A stretch of 39,032 nucleotides of DNA from Bacteroidales bacterium (GTDB taxonomy: Bacteria; Bacteroidota; Bacteroidia; Bacteroidales; JACABE01). The position numbers and the translations under genes are program-made. The notes beneath the pieces are model-generated. The model was not told where the DNA came from. It was given only the letters and a program-made list of their open reading frames with translations, and searched no databases. The stretch lies in NCBI GenBank assembly GCA_023251515.1, contig JAHEYQ010000044.1, positions 1 to 39,032 on the forward strand, given 5' to 3'. Shown in pieces: positions 36,901 through 39,032 of this stretch; positions within the stretch are counted from its first letter, which is position 1, and each line of letters starts with the position of its first letter.

Positions 36901-37092
36901 GGATTTGTCGTCGTTGATTTGCTTGATAACCTCTTTAAAAATTTCGCGGGCAGCACCGAATTTTTCTTTTTCAAATAATTCGAGAGCATCGCGGTATTTT
37001 GCATCGGGCTGATTGTAAATGGCAGTTTTTTGAGCTTGCAGCCATATTGTTGAAAACACTAGTAAAGTGATTATTAATACTATTTTGCGCAT
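33979..37092 (-). CDS. Large periplasmic TPR-repeat protein
   Basis: This 1037-residue protein has a signal peptide (1-20, ending L-Q-A-Q) followed by about twenty-five TPR-like helical pairs to residue about 990. Typical lines are A-x-Y-x-K-(A/G)-x-Y-x-E-A-I-x-x-(F/Y) and Y-P-N-S-x-x-A. The tail (about 1000-1037) is highly charged. TPR arrays scaffold protein complexes; the exported location and the barrel gene 43 nt downstream suggest an envelope assembly role. The frame is open to a GTG at 37158, but only the ATG at 37092 puts the signal peptide at the N terminus, so I chose that. Parts resemble the Tol-Pal-linked YbgF repeat style, but orthology is not claimed. Confidence 0.87.
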   Translation of the reverse strand: MRKIVLIITLLVFSTIWLQAQKTAIYNQPDAKYRDALELFEKEKFGAAREIFKEVIKQINDDKSVISADAYFYAALCATELFNKDAEYELTQFINNHPENTKINQAWFRLASYQYAIAKYKPAVASFDMVDIYELNPQQLTEYHFKKGYSHFSNLEYDKAKKSFTEVKDGKSRYAAPATYYYAHILYLEKSYQTALQHFERLTKDENFGAVVPYYITQIYYLQGKYDELLKTAPELLKTSTPKRAPEIARLIGESYYKTNRYAEAIPYLKLYQEKTTIKIEREDNYQLAYAYYKANICDTAINELKKTLTIDDSLAQNAQYHMGECYVKTDQKKFARNAFLTAYKLGFDANIKEDALFQYAKLCNELSFNPYNDAIESFNKYISDYPNSTRIDEANTYLVNIYMSTKNYKDALSSIENIKKKDNRLMEAYQRIAYNRAVELFNEGKIEPSQILFKKAIEIDINEPIMAASYYWIGEGFYRLNEFDDALKSLKKFQVSSGAFNLPEYNTSNYNIAYIYFQKKDYPEALTYFKKFNLNAKDENIKLRNDALLRTADCYFITKDYSNAIDTYDKAIELNQPDKDYALYQKSLSQGAQGKFESKINTLLVLVSNHKKSTYIAASIFELANTYLILDNNEKALKYYEEITENYPNSSFAKDALLKIGLIHYNMQKNELAIQTLERVIAKYPGTTAAKEALITMRNIYVSMDRVDDFIAKVKTYPSANVSTEEQDSITYVAVENRYMDGDCQKATIGFANYINKFPSGAFIIQARFYKAECDYKSGNISDALSGYEYVLEAPKTKFSEKSLLNSADISYKQKNFEKSMAYYLRLDSTAEFNSNILTARIGIMRSSYQLNQYEKAIAACNILLNTPKISNEIIDELHYTIAKSALAIDSISIAQKEFTLLAKSKNGELSSEAKYNLAFIQFKTENYQKAESIIYEYISDAPSSEYWLAKMLILWSDIYVKQSNYPQAKATLQSIIDKYEGAELVNIAREKYNAILLIEKELNDKKKQDKENKPKEDEIKINLDNNLEIPKDQTF

Positions 37093-37220
37093 AATTGTAT
37101 TATTAAATTCCGTTATAAAATTAAGCATAATACTGTTGTATAAACAGGGCTTATTCACATACTTATCAACAGCGGATATTTAACAACTTTGAATGGAAAG
37201 CCGATAAAAAAAGAGATAAA

Positions 37221-37252
37221 AAAAGCCGATAGCTGGGGTGCTATCGGCTTTT
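37221..37252. terminator. Rho-independent terminator after the YD-repeat gene
   Basis: AAAAGCCGATAGC (37221-37233) and GCTATCGGCTTTT (37240-37252) form a perfect 13-bp stem with a TGGGGT loop. On the minus strand it is followed by a run of T, ending the 37272-38711 gene 19 nt after its stop codon. Confidence 0.9.
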
Positions 37253-37271
37253 GGTAAGCTTATTATTGGTA

Positions 37272-38711
37272 TTATTCCTTCACAAATTTACTTTGCAAAA
37301 TTTCGCTATCAGAATTTACTTTTACAATATATATTCCTTTGGCGAACTGTGTAATATTTAACTCGGTTAGTGACTGTTGTATGTTTTGATACAAGAGTAG
37401 TTTGCCTTGTATATTATAAACAGAAACACTGGTATTTTGCAGGTTTTTCAATTGGTCGAGGTTTATTGTCAGTTTATTGCACGCCGGATTGGGATAGATA
37501 TTTATCGACTTAATATTATCTTCACTTATTCCATTGGCGAACGAAACAAAATGGGTTACGTATCGAGCTCCTGAGATATTTAAAATAAAATTTCCGGAAG
37601 AGAAAATATCTAAATTATTAAAGTATAATAACCAATTATTATTTTGCCAAATTTCAAACTTTCCGGTAATTGAATTTCCATTGGCATCATAAGTATAGGT
37701 ATATTTGTATTGATTTTTCCAAGCATTGTTCTGCCAATTTTCACGGAAAGCATTAAGCACATTTCCATCTGTATCATAAGTGAAAGTCATTCTAAAAATA
37801 ATGGCAAAAGCATTGTTTTGAAATTCTTCATATAAATCAGTAAGCTTATTTCCATTGGTATCATAAGTGTATGTAAACTTGAATAAATTTAACCAGCCAT
37901 TGTTAGTCCATGCATAATATAAATAAGTTAGCATATTTCCACTGGCATCATAAGTATAAGTATATTTTTCATAATTTACCCATACATTATTTTGCCATTT
38001 TTCATTTAAATCAGTAAGTTTATTCCCATTGGCATCATAAGCATAAGTCTCTCTGTTATTATTTACCCATGCATTGTTTATCCATAGTTCAATTACACAT
38101 GAAAGTTTATTTCCATTGGCATCATAAGTATAAGTTTCTTTGTAAAAATTTACCCAGGCATTATTTTGCCAATTTTCAGACAAATTAGAAAGTATATTTC
38201 CATTGGCATCGTAAGTATAAGTCTTTAAGTTACATTTTACCCAGGCATTATTTTGCCATTGCTCATACAAATCAGTAAGTTTATCTCCATTGGAATCATA
38301 AGTATAAGTATATTTTTCATAATTTATCCAGGCATTATTTTGCCATTTTTGCTGTATAAAAGTAAGCTGTTTCCCATTGGCATCATAAGTATAAATACTT
38401 TTTTGAGTATTAATCCATGAATTATTTTGCCAGATTTCTGATAAACAAGAAAGAACATTCCCATTATTATCAGATGATTGCGTAATACGTGAATATTTAT
38501 TATTACTTGCATCATAAGATATAATTGTATCAAAATTCCAGATTACAGCATTTGTTGATTTTTGCTTTATATTTTTAAATGACTTAGTATTATGCTGTAG
38601 TGGTTGTTTTATTATTTGTTTAGGTAAATTGTATAAGGCATCGTTTTTCTTTTGTGCATTCGTAATATTGAAAACTAGTAATGCAATAATTAAAATGTAA
38701 AGTTTGTTCAT
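37272..38711 (-). CDS. Secreted YD-like repeat protein with type IX sorting domain
   Basis: This 479-residue protein has a signal peptide (1-20, ending T-N-A-Q), a linker, and nine tandem 29-residue repeats at 106-366. The consensus is T-Y-T-Y-D-A-N-G-N-x-L-T-x-L-x-E-x-W-Q-N-N-A-W, preceded by one degenerate unit (about 75-105). The Y-D-x-x-G-N core recalls Rhs/YD repeats, but the W-Q-N-N-A-W half is distinctive. A type IX sorting domain occupies about 400-479 (I-Y-P-N-P-A-C-N-K to K-F-V-K-E) and is similar in sequence to those of the propeller proteins. Predicted to be exported across the outer membrane; binding partner unknown. It has its own terminator. Confidence 0.87.
   Translation of the reverse strand: MNKLYILIIALLVFNITNAQKKNDALYNLPKQIIKQPLQHNTKSFKNIKQKSTNAVIWNFDTIISYDASNNKYSRITQSSDNNGNVLSCLSEIWQNNSWINTQKSIYTYDANGKQLTFIQQKWQNNAWINYEKYTYTYDSNGDKLTDLYEQWQNNAWVKCNLKTYTYDANGNILSNLSENWQNNAWVNFYKETYTYDANGNKLSCVIELWINNAWVNNNRETYAYDANGNKLTDLNEKWQNNVWVNYEKYTYTYDASGNMLTYLYYAWTNNGWLNLFKFTYTYDTNGNKLTDLYEEFQNNAFAIIFRMTFTYDTDGNVLNAFRENWQNNAWKNQYKYTYTYDANGNSITGKFEIWQNNNWLLYFNNLDIFSSGNFILNISGARYVTHFVSFANGISEDNIKSINIYPNPACNKLTINLDQLKNLQNTSVSVYNIQGKLLLYQNIQQSLTELNITQFAKGIYIVKVNSDSEILQSKFVKE
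37614..38396 (-). repeat. Nine tandem 87-bp coding repeats
   Basis: The DNA encoding residues 106-366 of the YD-like protein is a head-to-tail array of 87-bp units. Conserved stretches recur in each unit, such as CCATTGGCATCATAAGTAT and CATTATTTTGCCA as read on the plus strand. Units differ mainly in the linker after the Trp-rich half. Such arrays can expand and contract by recombination. Confidence 0.85.
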
Positions 38712-38759
38712 GTGTTATTATTTTAAATTATTATTCTTTAAATTGTTTGTTTCGTTTAA

Positions 38760-38792
38760 AAACCCGTCGGGAGCTATGCACCCAACGGGTTT
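38760..38792 (-). terminator. Terminator of the right-edge gene
   Basis: AAACCCGT (38760-38767) pairs with ACGGGTTT (38785-38792). On the minus strand the stem is followed by further T (TTTTTAAA), as expected for a terminator of the gene ending at 38827. Confidence 0.75.
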
Positions 38793-38826
38793 ATTCCTAA
38801 TTTCTAATTTTTAATTCCTAATTCCT

Positions 38827-39032
38827 TTACACCAGCATCAACTCTACTTCGGCCGTATTTACGGTATCTTTATTTAATAAGATTAAGTATTTACCCAGTG
38901 TGGCGGCGGGGATTTCTATTTCTTCGCCGGCCAGTAGTTCGGTGGGTGCGGTTTTTGGTGCTTCGTCAATTGTATTGCCGCCGTACCAGAAAATAGAAGC
39001 TGCATCGCTAACATTACTCAATAAAATGGTAT
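38827..39032 (-). CDS. C-terminal part of a hypothetical protein, cut by the window edge
   Basis: The last 68 codons of a minus-strand gene are visible; the frame continues past the window edge (an internal TTG at 39021 is not a start). The product ends E-V-E-L-M-L-V. It has a compact beta-domain pattern with W-Y-G-G-N-T and L-L-A-G-E-E-I-E-I-P. It aligns with the C terminus of the 324-1289 protein, so both probably belong to one family. Its GC content is higher than that of its neighbours, as for the 324 gene. Confidence 0.7.
   Translation of the reverse strand, partial: TILLSNVSDAASIFWYGGNTIDEAPKTAPTELLAGEEIEIPAATLGKYLILLNKDTVNTAEVELMLV

Noticed and set aside
37093..37158. GTG start at 37158 for the TPR protein
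   Set aside because: It would put 22 polar residues before the signal peptide; the ATG at 37092 gives a standard signal sequence.
37614..38396. CRISPR-like array
   Set aside because: The regular 87-bp repeats are coding throughout in one frame, with conserved protein units and no unique spacers.

Overview
The window looks like chromosomal DNA of an AT-rich, free-living or environmental Bacteroidetes (Bacteroidota) species. The evidence is: several secreted proteins with a signal peptide and a C-terminal type IX secretion sorting domain (N-x-Y/F-P-N-P ... G-I/V-Y-x-x-K, ending in F-V/I-K-E); Bacteroidetes-type promoters (TTG, about 17-20 nt, TAnnTTTG); a BlaI / M56-TonB regulatory pair; and a paired large TPR lipoprotein-like protein and outer-membrane barrel. 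No rRNA, tRNA, CRISPR array or recognisable transposase gene was seen.

Layout. 1-1289: the edge of an unknown minus-strand gene, then a hypothetical protein (324-1289) whose C-terminal domain resembles that of the truncated gene at the far right end (38827-39032). 1504-4888: a very AT-rich two-gene unit, a protein with two complete DUF262 domains followed one base later by a PIN-like nuclease. It resembles defence or toxin-type modules and is the best candidate here for an undescribed system. 4928-11563 and 16907-18076: a stand-alone TfoX C-terminal-domain gene and four secreted Asp-box (BNR) beta-propeller proteins, interspersed with three decayed copies of the TfoX-C gene end. This points to repeated duplication of a TfoX_C/propeller unit. 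11942-16131 (minus): an oxidative-stress operon reading demi-ferritin, exported Mn-type superoxide dismutase, FNR-like reductase, catalase and alpha/beta hydrolase.

18449-20225: a BlaI-family repressor with two inverted-repeat operators over its promoter, and an M56 metallopeptidase fused to a TonB C-terminal domain. 20408-22378: DNA gyrase subunit B. 22437-23024 (minus): a YqgE/AlgH protein, divergent from a MurL-MurD2 pair (23102-25881), the alternative route for putting D-glutamate into peptidoglycan in which L-Glu is added first and then epimerised. 26126-32169: a polysaccharide locus with O-antigen ligase/polymerase, chain-length determinant and flippase on the minus strand, and a methyltransferase and glycosyltransferase on the plus strand. 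32235-37092 (minus): a large TPR protein and an outer-membrane beta-barrel. 37272-38711 (minus): a secreted protein with nine 29-residue YD-like repeats and a type IX sorting domain.

Most of the window serves the cell envelope: surface-displayed repeat proteins, glycan synthesis, peptidoglycan precursors and outer-membrane partners. The oxidative-stress operon and the DUF262-PIN unit are separate accessory modules. All functional calls are from reading the sequence; no database search was possible.
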